Assembly (NCBI GenBank): GCA_013397435.1
Contig: VZRG01002058.1
Location: 61,414-125,413, forward strand
Direction: 5' to 3'
Length of the DNA: 64,000 nt
Source of the DNA: Erythrocercus mccallii
Taxonomy: Eukaryota; Chordata; Aves; Passeriformes; Dicruridae
The position numbers and the translations under genes are program-made. The notes beneath the pieces were generated by a model, which saw only the letters and a list, made by a program, of their open reading frames with translations, made no database searches and had not been told where the DNA came from. Positions 10,411-21,796 of the stretch are shown here, in pieces; the stretch's first letter is position 1; each line of letters begins with the position of its first letter.

Positions 10411-12420
10411 TTTTGGCGACCCAGGATGGGACCTTGTGTGCGTTGCTGAGGACCCCGCAACCTGATCACGCTCCAGCCGGCACCGAGGGATTCTCGGGGA
10501 GCCCATCGGTGCCGCAGGACCTCCTGCCACTCACAATGACCCCTGGAGAGAGGTAAGGTGCTTTACTTTCTGGTCTGATCTGGATGCCTGCCTGTTAGAC
10601 AGAGCGAAAGTTATGCGTGGTTGGACTAAGGGATCCCTGATTTTGCCTAGGCAGCCGTCTGTCAGCCAATGCGAAAGCATTGCAGGTTCAGCATCTGGTG
10701 GTTGTAATATATTTGTAAATATGGAAAAATTAAAAAGGTTAGAAAGGTTTTTGGGTGGCAATGCCCCCATACTGCATACATCTCCTTTGAGGTGCTTATT
10801 AGCATACTAGAAACAGGGTAATTTTAGGCAAAAATTACTCAAGGATAAATTCATGGATTATTGTAACACTCGGTGACCAAAATATGTCTTGCAGAATGGG
10901 AAAATGTGTCCAGAAAACAGGTCTTTGCAATCTGACATGATTTCACAGTTACTGGTGTTTTGTAAACGAGAGGAGAAACTGAATGAAGTTTCGTATGTTG
11001 ATTTGTCTTTCTGTTTACGAAAAAGCCAGAGTGGCTGGCTGAGTGTGGGTTAATGATTGTTAAAGTACCTGAAAACAATAAGTGCCTGGCTTTCATCCAA
11101 GATAAACGTTGTGTAGAACATTTGCTTTTAAATGAAGCTTTGGGGAAGGGGGGGAGGAGATGGTTTGGACCCCGATTTCTTAATAGCACCCACTGCCATT
11201 GTTCCCACAGCCTCCTCGACGCTGAGTTCTATTCCACTTACCTTAACCTCACCATATTCTCTCATCCCGCCTTTACTTTTGCCAACCCAGAGAAATGCCT
11301 GCCTTCCTTGCCTATGCCTGTTCAAAGATATGTTTCTCCCCTGCCTGTGTCTGTCCGGGAAAATTGCTCCTCTCCACACACGCCTGCCTAATATGTCTCT
11401 CCTCCACCTTTGCCAATTCAGGGAAACCCCCCCCGCCTTGCCCATGCCTGCTCCCCCGCTTCAGGGAAATCTCCCCTCTCCGTGTACCCCTGCTCAAGGA
11501 TACCCCCCCCTCCCACCAACACCTCCTTCACCTGCTCATGTTCCCTTATACTCTCCTCTGCCGTTTTCGCCTGCCCCTTTCTCCTGAGTAATGACCAGGG
11601 TTTAACCATGATACAGAGACATGGGGAGGGTGCACGGGGAACAGATAGTAGTAGGAGTGATGAAGATAAACCAGTAATTCTGATATCTCATTGACCCCGA
11701 TCAAAATTGGTCCCAGCCTAGCTCCAGGCAGGAAAGGGTTTATTAAGACCTGGCAAACAAAAGAGAACTGTAATTGCCCCTCTCAGGCAAGGCGTGGGAG
11801 TAGACAGTCCAGTTTTTGTAAAGGTACCCTTTTCCCCGAAAGATCTATTAATTTGGAAACAGTCAGCTAGAACTTACTGGGAAAAATCCGATAAGGTGGC
11901 CAGAATTGTAAAATAATAATGAAAACTCAAAACCTGGATTAGGATGACATTCAAATGATATTGGGACACTGATGGACTCCACCAAGAAAGAGATGGTACT
12001 CAGAGCAGCTAAGGAAAGAGAGAGAGAAGTTGCTAAAAAAAAAAGGGCAAAGTCTTTTTGACAGTTTTACAAGGACAGAGGTGAAGATGTGGTAGAACTG
12101 GTCGTGGTAGTAATAGAGGTAATTTTGGCAGAGGTCCTGGTTGTGAAAAACTAGGAATAAATCAGTGTGTGTATTGTAAATTGGAAAGGCAGTGAAAAAG
12201 AAAAAGAGAAAAAAAATAAAAAGAAAAAAGAGAAAAAAAAAAAGAAGAAAAAGGAGTGCCCAAACCAGTTTAGCCAGAATGCTCAGCCCCAGTTGGACAG
12301 TGTAGCCAGAATCTCTTATATGAAAAAGCTAAGATCAAAAAGCCCATGGTGACTTTGCGTTTAGAAGAAAAGAAAATGTTACTTTCTTATAAAACACTAA
12401 GGCAACGCATTCTATATTAA
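10411..12420 (+). mobile_element. Class I provirus: leader and degraded gag
   Basis: The LTR is followed by TTT and a primer-binding-like TGGCGACCCAGGATGGGA (10414 on); I cannot name the tRNA. A splice-donor-like GAGAGGTAAGG lies at about 10548. A Pro-rich region at 11270-11580 and a basic segment at 12000-12350 are placed as gag. At 12160-12260 a nucleocapsid knuckle start (CVYCKLE) runs into a stop and an A-rich simple repeat of about 80 bp (AAAGAAAAAG type), then ECPNQF. No open gag remains. Confidence 0.65.
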
Positions 12421-13490
12421 ACTATATAAAAGGGCAAATTTCAGATAAGTTGGCTGTAGTCATTGGAGCCACAGGGAAAGAAAATACGGCCATTCCTGCA
12501 ACCCCTAAATCTGAGCTTTGAGGATGAAGTCTTAACACGTGAATTTTATATATGCTTAGGTGTCCAAGTTCGCTCTTAGGGCATGGTCTACTGGCAGCAC
12601 TTGAGGTAGTAATTACCTTTGAAAATGGTGAACTTATAATGAGAATACCCAAGTCTAAAACAGGAAATATTTTGATAATAAAAGAAAAACCAATTCCTAA
12701 TATTCCTAAAAAGCAGAAGATGCAGTAATCCTCTCTGTGTGGGGAACAGATGTGCCAGGAAAATCTAAACTAGCACAGCCAGTACATGTACAATTAAATG
12801 AAAGAGCAAAAGCCGTACGGATTAAACAATACCCTATAAAACCAGAAGCATGGCAAGGAATAGCAAAGACTATTGATAAATTTTTAAAGTACCAAATTTT
12901 AGAAGAATGTGAGTCAGAATATAATACCCCAATATTCCCAGTAATATAACCCAATGGTGAGTATAGACTTGTACCAAATTTAAGAGCATAAATGAGATAA
13001 CTAAGGACATTCATCCAGTAGTTGCCAATCCCTATATATTGCTAGCATCCGTAAAAGAAATATATAAGTGGTTTACTGTAATTGACTTAAAAGATGCCTT
13101 CTTCTGCATACTCCTTGACCAAGAAAGTAAGAAACTATTTGCCTTTGCGTGGGAACATCCAGAAAATGGAAGAAAGACCCAGTTCACCTGGACCCGAGAG
13201 ACCAATATTTATTACTTCAGTACATAAGATGATATTCTGATCATGACCAAAGAAGAAGAAGTCTGCATAAAGGTAACAATTGAAATTCTAAATTCATTGG
13301 GAATGGGAGTATACAAGGTGTCCAGAGAAAAAGCACAAATTGCCCAACAGACTGTGATTTACCTGGGATGTGAAATCCCACAAGGGCAAAGAAAACTAGG
13401 TACTAATCGTATTTGAGCTATTTGTGATATTCCAGAGCCCCAGAATTTGCACGAGCTGCGGATTTTCCTTGAGTGGTGTCACCTGTAGAT
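12421..13490 (+). pseudogene. Class I provirus pol: protease and reverse transcriptase, broken
   Basis: Protease remnants lie at 12430-12640. Fingers and palm of a gamma-type reverse transcriptase follow at 12737-13480, with VHVQLNERAKAVRIKQYPI and IDLKDAFFCILL as recognisable motifs. Stops at 12947 and 12988 and others interrupt it. A one-base frameshift falls inside the YxDD catalytic box near 13225-13235, leaving only DDILI in frame. A second catalytic-palm segment (VIYLGCEIP) is at 13361. Confidence 0.85.
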
Positions 13491-14896
13491 TATGGACTAT
13501 GGACTGATTGTGAAACCCTTGTATGAGGCTCAGAAGACACAGCCGTTTACCTGGGACAAACCACAGAAAGAGGCCTTCCAGAAATTAAAAGAAGCATTGA
13601 TGACTGCTCCTGCATTGTTACCTGATCTGTCTAAAGACTTTCAGCTGTACGTGCATGAAAGGCAGCGACTGGCACTAAGAGTCTTGACCCAGCGATTGGG
13701 AAGCTGGAAAAGGCCGGTAGGTTACTTTTCCAAACGACAACCTAAGTGCCGGGTGGCCTTCATGCCTGCGAGCAGTAGCAGCTACCGTGCTGTTGATACA
13801 AGAAGCCAGGAAGCTCACGATGGAAAGACACGTATATGTCTATGTGCCACACATGGTAACCACGGTTTTGGAGCAAAAGGGGGGCCACTGGCTCTCTCCC
13901 AGTCAGATGATGAAATTTCAGGTAACCCTGACTGAGCAGGATGACGTTACACTAAAAACAACTAACCTCTTGAATCCAGCTTTATTCCTAGATACCACAG
14001 CTGAGGAAGGTCCTTTAGAACATGACTACATAGAAGTAATCGAATACATCTATTCAGCAAGAACAGACCTGAAAGATGTCCCTCTAGAGCAACCAGAATG
14101 GGAACTCTTTACAGATGGAAGCAGCTTCATGGAAAACAGAACCAGATACACTGGATATGCAGTAACCACAACTGATACAGTAGTGGAAGCAAAAGCATTA
14201 CCATCAAATACATCTGCCCAGAGAGCAGAACTGGTTGCATTAACCAGGGCATTAGAGCTGAGTGAAGGGAAAACAGTAAACATATGGACTTACTCAAAGT
14301 ATGCCTTTGGAGTGGTGCATGTACATGGAGCTCTATGGAAAGAAAGGGGACTGCTGCCCTCCCAAGGTACACATATTAAACATCAAGATGCAGTCCTGCA
14401 ACTGATAAATGCAATACAAAAACCCGAACAAGTAGCAATCATGCACTGCAAAGCACATCAATCAGGCAACTCCAAAATTTGTGAAGGAAATCGGAAAGCA
14501 GATTGGACAGCCCACCAGGTAGTGCAAGAGGTACAAAAGACAATGGCATTGATACCATCAAAACTTAATATCTCTCAATTTAATTTGCCTCCTAAGCCAA
14601 AATACACAATAGAAGACGACAGACTGGCACATTTGCTGAAGGCACAGAAGAACACAGAAGGATGGTATGTAACCACGCAGGGACAAATAGTGGTACTCCC
14701 CTTGGTAATAGAAGAAATTTTACGTGTAAAACATAATGAGTGTCATTGGGGTACAGAAGCATTAATAAAATGGCTGAGACAATACGTAATCTCAGTACAG
14801 GTGCAAACAATGGCAAAGTCAGTGATCTCGAAATGTGAAATTTGCCTGAAAAACAACCCAGTAGCCAGACGACAGGCACAGTTAAGCAGAATTTGA
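13491..14896 (+). pseudogene. Class I provirus pol: RNase H and integrase zinc domain
   Basis: Connection domain at 13492-13780. An open frame at 13787-14896 then covers RNase H (ELFTDGSSF; AQRAELVALTRAL; an expected third acid where TYSKYAFGV is read; HCKAHQSG) and the integrase N-terminal HHCC domain (RVKHNECHWG, KCEICLKNN), ending at a stop at 14894. The third RNase H acidic position appears replaced (YSK where family members have an Asp), so the enzyme is probably inactive even in this intact stretch. Confidence 0.85.
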
Positions 14897-15440
14897 GTGG
14901 GAATAGAACCAGAAGACTATTGGCAAGTAGATTTTGCAGAACTACCCAGAACTCGAGGATACAAATATCTGTTAGTAGGGATTGACACATTTTCTGGATG
15001 GCCAGAAGCCCTTCCCTGTCACACGAATCAGGCCAAAGAAACAGTTAAGTAGTTGTTACAGGAAGTCATTCCCAGGTTTGGGGTGCCCCTAGGAATATCA
15101 TCAGATAGAAGCCCACATTTCATAGCCACAGTAGTATAGGAAGTGGGTAGATTATTAAGAATACCTTGAGACCTTCATACACCATGGAGACCCCAGTCAA
15201 GTGGACAAGTAGAAAAAGTGAACGGACATTGAAAAAGACATTGAAAGGGCAGATCAGTAAAATATGCCAAGAAGCCAAACTGCAGTAGCCACAAGCTTTA
15301 CCTATAGCATTGCTGAGGATTCAGATAAAGCCCAGAAGTAGAATGTCAGTTAGTCCTTATAGGAAACCACATGAATCTCCTGACCCTAATCCAAATGTAA
15401 CAGCAGACATAGAACATGATATCAGCCAGTTAAAACAAAT
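14897..15440 (+). pseudogene. Class I provirus pol: integrase core, broken
   Basis: Continues the frame past the stop at 14894 with YWQVDFAELPRTRGYKYLL (first catalytic Asp), then SSDRSPHF at the second Asp region and a Gly-Gln-Val-Glu segment near 15200. Stops at about 15050 and 15138 and later frameshifts break it. Confidence 0.8.
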
Positions 15441-15843
15441 AGAGCATGAAGGACAAGAGGAATGAAAAGATTTAGCTGACAGCTGGTTGGACAAAATTTT
15501 TGAAGGGTTAGGATGGAATGTAAGATCATGGGTGAAGTCTATCCTTGAGAGTTTGATCATTTTACTAACCATTTTCCTAGCAATTTAGTTAGTTTACAGA
15601 ATCCTAAAAGGAGAAAACCAGAAAAGGACATCCTGGAACAGGACAATAATGAAGGCACTGACACAAGACAGAATTCCACGACCAGCACCTTCAATCCGCA
15701 ATAACAACATCCATGGCAAAGCCCACGACAATCAAGGATTTGAAGTTGAACATCCAGTATAAATTTTGAAGCCAAATGGACTATATTTAAGTGAAAGCAT
15801 TTGCACTTAGTATATTAGAGTGAAATACGTTCAAAGGGGGGAA
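15441..15843 (+). pseudogene. Class I provirus env remnant (transmembrane tail) and polypurine tract
   Basis: Only the C-terminal part of env remains: DSWLDKIFEGLGW, then a hydrophobic anchor around 15535-15590 with one stop, then a short cytoplasmic tail ending near 15762. Surface subunit and fusion peptide are deleted. The 3' end has a polypurine tract, CAAAGGGGGGAA, at about 15831-15843, directly before the 3' LTR. Confidence 0.7.
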
Positions 15844-16268
15844 TGATAGTACAGGGTTAAATTATTTCTGAAATTGTAACTGGAAAAGTGGTGGTAATTA
15901 AAACAAGTACAAGATAACAAGGCCTTGGGAACGGAACGTCAGCCTTACCGTAACCAGGTCCAGGTTGTAATTGAAGGGGATTGTCTTTACCAAACCAAGT
16001 GTAACCTAAAACTACGCAATGAATCAGAGAAGGGGGGAGTGTGATTTTGTAATAGTAACCAGAATCAGATAATTAGTAGTTAAGAGAAAATATTAAGGTA
16101 TTAATTTACATATTGATTTATATATGTATAAGACTATAAAAGTCATAAGCATCTGTACATCTGGTGGGCATGAGATTTGGGTCTTCAGACCCCCATGTCC
16201 CATGCACTTCAAATAAAGCACCGCATATAATTGCCTCTGTGTGATTATATGGTTTATGAATGCTAACA
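15844..16268 (+). mobile_element. 3' LTR of class I provirus
   Basis: 425 bp, TGATAGTACAGG to GAATGCTAACA, preceded by the polypurine tract and followed by the 4-bp target duplication GGAC. Same TATA-like and AATAAA motifs as the 5' LTR, without the nested insertion. Confidence 0.92.
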
Positions 16269-16890
16269 GGACTGCACTGACTGGAACCATATGGATCAGG
16301 AGCATCCAGACTGGAATCGTGAGGGCTGGGACCTTGTACACTGAGATTGTATGGGTTGGGCTCATATGGACTGGGATCATAGAATCTGGGTCCATGTGGA
16401 CTGGGATGGCTGCACTGGAACAATGCGAAACAAGGCAGTCCTGCCCTACCTTGAGGTACCTCCCAGTTTTGCCTGGGGGCACAGCCAAAACTCCCGGGAG
16501 CAAACGCAGCAGTCCCAGAGTGATCCTGGTTCACATCCCGATTCTGATCCTGGCACTCATCCCGGTCCCAGTTCTGGCCTTGGTGTCAGTCTCAGTCCTG
16601 GAGTGCTCCTTATGTCAGCCTCGATTCCTGTCCTGGTCTCGGAGTGATCCCAGAGCGCTCCCAGTGCTGATTCCAGTCCCGGTGTTGATCTGGATTCCAG
16701 AGTGGTGCCAGTCTCAGTCTCAGTCCTGGAGCAGTGCTTTTCTCAGTGTTGGTGCTAGTTCCGGTTCCTGTTTCACTCCCGGTCTCAGTCTCAGAGCTGT
16801 CCAAGTCATAGTTCTGGTACTGGTGCTGCTCTTGTTCCCAGAGTGCTCCCAGTGTCAATCTCAGTCTTGGTCCTGGTCCCAGTCCAGGAG
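16269..16890 (+). repeat. Right part of 15-mer array, then hexamer minisatellite
   Basis: GACTGGGATC units resume at 16269-16430 after the provirus, followed by a short unique GC-rich link (16430-16530) and GGTCTC/GGTGCC hexamers to 16890. This is the same order as at 35330-35910 behind ZNF B. Confidence 0.8.
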
Positions 16891-16927
16891 ATTTTAGGCC
16901 CATTTGGGTGATTTTATGCCAAACTGG
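16891..16927 (+). repeat. 18-mer array, left fragment
   Basis: GATTTTAGGCCCATTTGGGTG units interrupted by a solo LTR at CTGG and continued at 17557. Confidence 0.75.
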
Positions 16928-17556
16928 TGTTATAAATGACTCAAACCCTGGACGGGAATGAGTAAATAAAATTTAATTTGAACTCATTAAAATCACAAAG
17001 TAAAGGAGGGAAGAGCATGGCAGCTTGATGGGACCTCCGCCCACTGGAGGCTCAAACTCACAAAATGGCATCCTTGTCTTTTACACCCTAAGATTGTATC
17101 AGCCTCATTAATATTCATAAGCAGTCCTTATATGTCCTTCTGGCCCCCCACAACCCATAGTTTTGCCCATATATGTATACTTGGCTCCTCCCAAGGCCTG
17201 TCAATCAGTCCTTCCATGCCTTTCATTTGTAGAGCCCTTCTTGTATCCTGATTGGTGGTGAGATGTTACTCTGCCAGGCCTCCCAGCAACAAGTGTCCAC
17301 CACTCTCTTCTGCCCCTTACAAGGGGTAAATATACTCCCTCCCCCACATGTTTTTACAGCCCTGTCAGCCAGAGCTGCCAGGCAGTAACCACAAAAAGGG
17401 AGGAGAATATTGAAGGGAGAACAGAAAAGGGTTCAAAACTATACTGTAACAACAAAAGTACATGTCAAAGAACTGTAAATCCCAACAAAACTTCTCCCCA
17501 CCATACTGAGCAACTCTTCCTCATTTGCATGAGCCAATCACCACACATTCATAACA
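16928..17556 (-). mobile_element. Solo LTR, TGTTATAAATG family, copy 1
   Basis: 629 bp between 4-bp duplications CTGG (16924-16927 and 17557-17560); the restored site is an ordinary 18-mer unit. Ends are TGTTATAAAT and ATTCATAACA. Orientation is put on the minus strand because CCAAT (GATTGG) and octamer-like ATGCAAAT motifs lie near that end, as in an LTR enhancer. No internal genes. Confidence 0.8.
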
Positions 17557-17620
17557 CTGGGCAGGTTTAGGCTGGGTTTTTGATCCCTTGGAGTGATCTC
17601 AAGCCTTTTAGTGTAGACTT
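17557..17620 (+). repeat. 18-mer array, middle fragment
   Basis: CTGGGCAGGTTTAGGCTGGG and similar units between two LTR insertions. Confidence 0.7.
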
Positions 17621-19039
17621 TGTCATGAACGAGGCCAAGACTCCGATGGTATAAAAAAATGGCCAACAATTTATTTTTAAAACGACTACTGGAACTAGAG
17701 CGGAGCTAGTCTTGAGCCTGGTATGACAAGCCAGAACAACAATAATAGTACTACAAGGGACACTTCTTCAGGACACCCTGTCCCTCAGACAGTGACACTC
17801 AGCAGTCTGTCAGTCCTTTTTATATGCTGTTCTGGTTTGAAGAGATAGGTATCTGCCACGAAAAGCTGGAGTTTTCTTAGAATGGAGAATGTAAACCCCC
17901 TTCCTTCTGAATTATTATAATTTTGCAATTAAGGGCTTTCAGGCAAAGCTTTGGGAATAGGGATAGCAGTTCTTTACTAACAATATTAAAAATACAAATG
18001 TAGTAATACAGAAAAACAAGCAAACAAAACAAACAAACAAAAAAACCCTAGGAAATCCCTGACAGCGTCAGAGACGTGACCTGACACCCTGTTGGGCAGT
18101 GTGTTAGAAGCAGTCCAGATGAATCCTCCTGGAGTAGCAGATGCAGTTCTGTGGAGTAGAGATGATTCCATAGAAAAAAAGTCCAGTGGTGGAGAAATGG
18201 CTCCTGTCTTCCTCCAGAGAAGGTCCAGTGGGGAAAACAAGAATGTCTGGTGTTCCTCAGTCCCATTTTTATCTAGTTAGGAGCTCCTGGGCCCCTCCCA
18301 CTGGGTGGAGCATCTCACAGTGGGATGATGTAATTAAGGTGAGCCTTAACGGCCCATTAATAGCATATATCCCCCTGGAGGGAGGATGGGTGGTGAAAGA
18401 GATAAGAGACACTGCCTCAACCAGTTTTAACAGCTGGGCCATTATCAGAAAGCATCCTCCCCAAAACTCACCTCTTTGTTTTGGTCAATCACCCATAAGC
18501 ACTCACTACTTAGTCTCCTAGCAACTTTATGGGGAAAAATTCTCTAAGTACAAAGGAACAAATCTAACCCTCAACATATGCTCGGTCTTCCTTCCGATTG
18601 GTGCACTCAAGATCCTCAACTTGATTGGCTCATTTGTCGGACCCTCATTGGTTCTTATCAAAATTCACTCCTGACCAATCATTTCTTCTAGGTGTCCACT
18701 GATTGGCTGATTACGTTCATCAATTATGGTCCAGGAAAGTGTTCTGATATTACCACCATGCAGCACTACTGACATGTCAACTACCCTACATCTGTAACCT
18801 TTCACAAACATACAGAGTTATGAACTAGAAATAAAAAAACTTACAACCACATACAAAGTTGTTGCAATCACATAGTTACAAACTGGAAGGACAAAGTTGT
18901 GAAGTTGCAAACTGGAATAGAAACCGATAAGGTACATATGTATACTAAGAACTGTTGAACTACCAAACATTTAGCTTATGTGTTCATAACAATTTAGTTA
19001 ACTATTTAACCATCAACTGTTTAACTTATGTTCATAACA
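17621..19039 (-). mobile_element. Solo LTR, TGTTATGAAC family, with a nested ERVL-type LTR
   Basis: Outer element with ends TGTCATGAAC and GTTCATAACA, about 665 bp once the nested element is removed, similar in ends and size to 16928-17556. Flanks GACTT and GATTT may be a mutated target duplication. It holds an inverted CCAAT cluster: at least four GATTGG/ATTGG motifs at 18590-18710. It was cut at 17828 by a younger LTR. Confidence 0.65.
17828..18576 (-). mobile_element. ERVL-type solo LTR (a)
   Basis: 749 bp, TGTTCTGGTTTG to CCCTCAACA in plus coordinates, flanked by a perfect 5-bp duplication TATGC (17823-17827, 18577-18581). Related over most of its length to the LTRs at 47893-48717, 48979-49697 and 51684-52406. 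A 5-bp duplication and kinship to the ERVL-flanked copies place it with ERVL. No internal sequence. Confidence 0.88.
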
Positions 19040-19500
19040 GATTTTAGGCCCCTTTGGCTGATTTTGGGCCAAATCTGGTGGGGTTTAGAGTAGATTTTAG
19101 ATCCCTTTGGATAATTTTAGGCCTATTTGGGTGGGGTTTGGGTGACTTTAGGCCAAATCTGTTGGGTTTTAGGTTAAATTTTAGGTCTCTTTGGGTGATT
19201 TTAGGCCAAACCAGGTGCATTCATGATGCATTTTGTACCCATTTGGGAGATTCAAGGTTGGTTTGAAGCCATTTCGTGTAGGTTTTAAATCAGTTTCGGC
19301 AATTTTAGGCCCCTTTGGTTGGATTTTAGACCCCTTTGGATGATTTTAAGCCCATTTGGCTGATTTTAGGCCAAACCACATGGATTTAGGGTGGATTTTA
19401 GGGCCCTTTGGGTGATTTTAGGCCAAAGCTGATCAGTTTTAGGGTGGATTTTAGCCCCTTTGGACAATTCTAGACCCTTGTGGGTGATTTTAGGCCAAAC
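19040..19500 (+). repeat. 18-mer array upstream of a truncated ZNF promoter
   Basis: Clear TTTGGGTGATTTTAGGCC units; some repeat in a higher-order block ending GGGTTTAGGGTGGATTTTAG. Confidence 0.85.
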
Positions 19501-19743
19501 TGGTCCCTTTTAGAATGGCGCGTCCCCTTGACCCCAGCTCTTTGCCCTCACACTTCCCACCCTTTCCTTGACCCCACCCTCACGGTCTGGGGTTCAGAAT
19601 GGGGGAGGAGGGAGGAAGGAAGGAAGAGGTGCAGTAGCAGCAGAGAGCAGGAGGAGAAGAGGAGAGGAGGGATTGGGCGGCTCCAGCACTCCCTGAACAC
19701 ACAGCCCCCCAGCAGCATCGCCCCCCATCCTGCAGGTGCCCAG
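19501..19743 (+). pseudogene. ZNF promoter and exon 1, truncated by retroviral DNA
   Basis: Matches 5750-5982: CCCTTTTAGAATGGCGCGTCC, purine-rich exon, CATCCTGCAG|GTGCCCAG donor near 19735. The next base begins a retroviral LTR, so no ZNF coding exons follow. If the promoter still fires, its donor would feed retroviral sequence. Confidence 0.7.
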
Positions 19744-20084
19744 TGTGAAAAACGAGGTTCACTCACCTGGTAAAATGTAAAAGTTTAGTAAAGGACAATA
19801 GGAGACAAAGATAATAAAGCAAATTTTAAGGGCTGGGTGCTTGGTATTCAGCTAAGAGCACACCTGCTATTTCAGAGACACCCTTTATATACCTTTTCTA
19901 TTGCATCAGTCTATTGCATATTCAAAAAAATTATGCATATCTAAACTTTTCCCCAAACTAGTTTACATGTTCCAAGAACTGTTTAGTATGGCTTCTCCTT
20001 GGGTCTCCCCAAGAGCTTCTTAGAGCATGCGCATTTCTTGGCTGTGGTTTTAGTCCATTCTTATTATCATCTCCAACTTGGGTT
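19744..20084 (-). mobile_element. LTR fragment, minus orientation
   Basis: Starts (in plus coordinates) TGTGAAAAACGAGG. Read on the minus strand it has a TATA box (GTATATAAAGGG, about 19879-19890) followed by a transcript-like stretch ending at TTTTTCACA. Its upstream end is not clear. It abuts a plus-strand pol directly, so a rearrangement is likely. Confidence 0.5.
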
Positions 20085-20924
20085 TTGGTCCATACCTTCT
20101 ACAGACAGCAGGTGCTGATAGTTGGCATATCAGTAGCAGGGGTATTCATCATACATTCCTTGGATGTTTTCCCAACCAAGCGTGAGTTACAGCGCAATCA
20201 CATCGAACCCTCCACGAGCCCATGGAACACCCCAGTTTTTGTGATTCCTAAACGGTCCGGCAAAGGCTTTCACCTCCTACACGATTTATGGGAAGTAAAC
20301 AAGACAATCCAGCCCATGGGCCCTGTTCAAACACTGTTACCCATGAACTCAATGAAAACCCAAGGACAACCCTGTGCTGTGCTCGACATCAAAGACTGCT
20401 TTTTCTCAATACCCTTGCACAAAGAAGATCGAAAACGGTTTGCTTTTTCTATTGTGTTCCCCAATGGCCAGCGCCCCAACATGTGGTTTCAGTGGAAAGT
20501 ACTGCCCCAAGGTATGGCTAACTCTCCCATGATTTGCCAGATCACCATAGATCGAGTGTTAGCACTGGTTCGACGCAGCGACCCAACCGCGACCATAATC
20601 CAGTACATGGATGACATCCTGATCTCCCATCCATCGCCAATCCGGGTAGAACAACTCATATCCACTGTGTCAGATGTTCTAGAGTCCAAAGGCTTCGAAA
20701 TCGGTGCCACAAAAATAAAAAGAGGGCCTTGCATCACCTTTTTAGGAGTTGGGATCACAGACTCTTATATAACCCCTCCAGAAGTAAAGATCAAAAGAGA
20801 CATTCAAACACTGCACAATATGCAGCAAGTAGTGGGGTCCTTGCAGTGGCTTTGCAACATCGTCCTCATTCCTCCCGAAGTCATGACTCCCCTATGTGAC
20901 CTCCTGAAAGGAAAGCATCCATAG
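20085..20924 (+). pseudogene. Class II ERV reverse transcriptase
   Basis: One open frame from fingers to thumb: STSPWNTPVFVIPKRSGKG, VLDIKDCFFSIPLH (palm Asp), LPQGMANSP, then the intact QYMDDILIS catalytic box (YMDD at 20604-20615) and a thumb ending WLCNI. YMDD and the LPQGM form point to the alpha/beta class. The N-terminal protease and gag are absent. A stop at 20922 and a frameshift separate it from RNase H, so pol is broken. Confidence 0.88.
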
Positions 20925-21796
20925 GAGCACAAAACTTTAACACCTGAATGACAAGCTCACTCGATTTTATTGAGCAACAGATATCATCATGCACGCTTTC
21001 CAGATACAATCCAGGTATGCCACTTGACCTTTACGTGCATTTTACTAGAGGAGGGGGAGTTGGAGCTTTAGCCCAAGGACCCCCTGAGAAAGCCCAACCC
21101 ATACAATGGGTAGTCCTTGGAAAGCCATCGCGTGCATTTTCCCCTGGAATTGAATGCCTCGCCAACTTAATCATGAAAGGTAGAACACCTGCTCTGAGCC
21201 ACCTGGGCATCGAACCTGCCAGGATATGCCTGCCCTTCTGCAAGCAGATCCCGACGCAGTCACCAGCAATCCTAGAGCTTTTCACCCTAGCCTTCACAGG
21301 ATTCGGAGGAGAAATTCAGTACGCCACTAAACCTCCCTGGACACAGCTTCTGACAGTCATTGACATCGACCTTCTGCAAAAAGTCATGGCTAGACCTCTG
21401 CCTGGGCCAATGGTTTTCACAGATGCATCTTCAGCAACCTCAACTGCAGCGGCGGTGTGGCAATCAGAAGACCAATGGCATCGGGTTAAAATGACCGACT
21501 GCAATCTCTCTGTCCAACAACTTGAAGCATCGGCCGTAGTGCTGGCATGCGGACTGTTTACCACAGAGTATCTTAACATAGTGACTGATTCAATGTTTGT
21601 TGCCAGACTTTGCCTAGCCATGTCAGGACCCAGCATGTCAACATCCACAACAGCCTCGATGCTGGAAGAGGCCCTGTACTCCAGGAAAGGCACTGTATCA
21701 GTCATCCACATTAACAGTCACGACCTGATCAAAGGATATTTTCAAATCAGGAACAATAAAGCCGATGCTGCCGCCAAGGGACTGTGGATTCTCTGA
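20925..21796 (+). pseudogene. Class II ERV connection and RNase H
   Basis: Open in another frame (20948-21796). RNase H motifs are VFTDASSAT, QQLEASAVVLAC, VTDSMFVARL and NKADAAAKGL, so the four acidic positions appear kept. It overlaps the integrase frame at its 3' end, with frameshifts on both sides. Confidence 0.85.

Noticed and set aside
12167..12352. Lys/Glu-rich 61-codon frame
   Set aside because: Simple A-rich repeat inside degraded gag.
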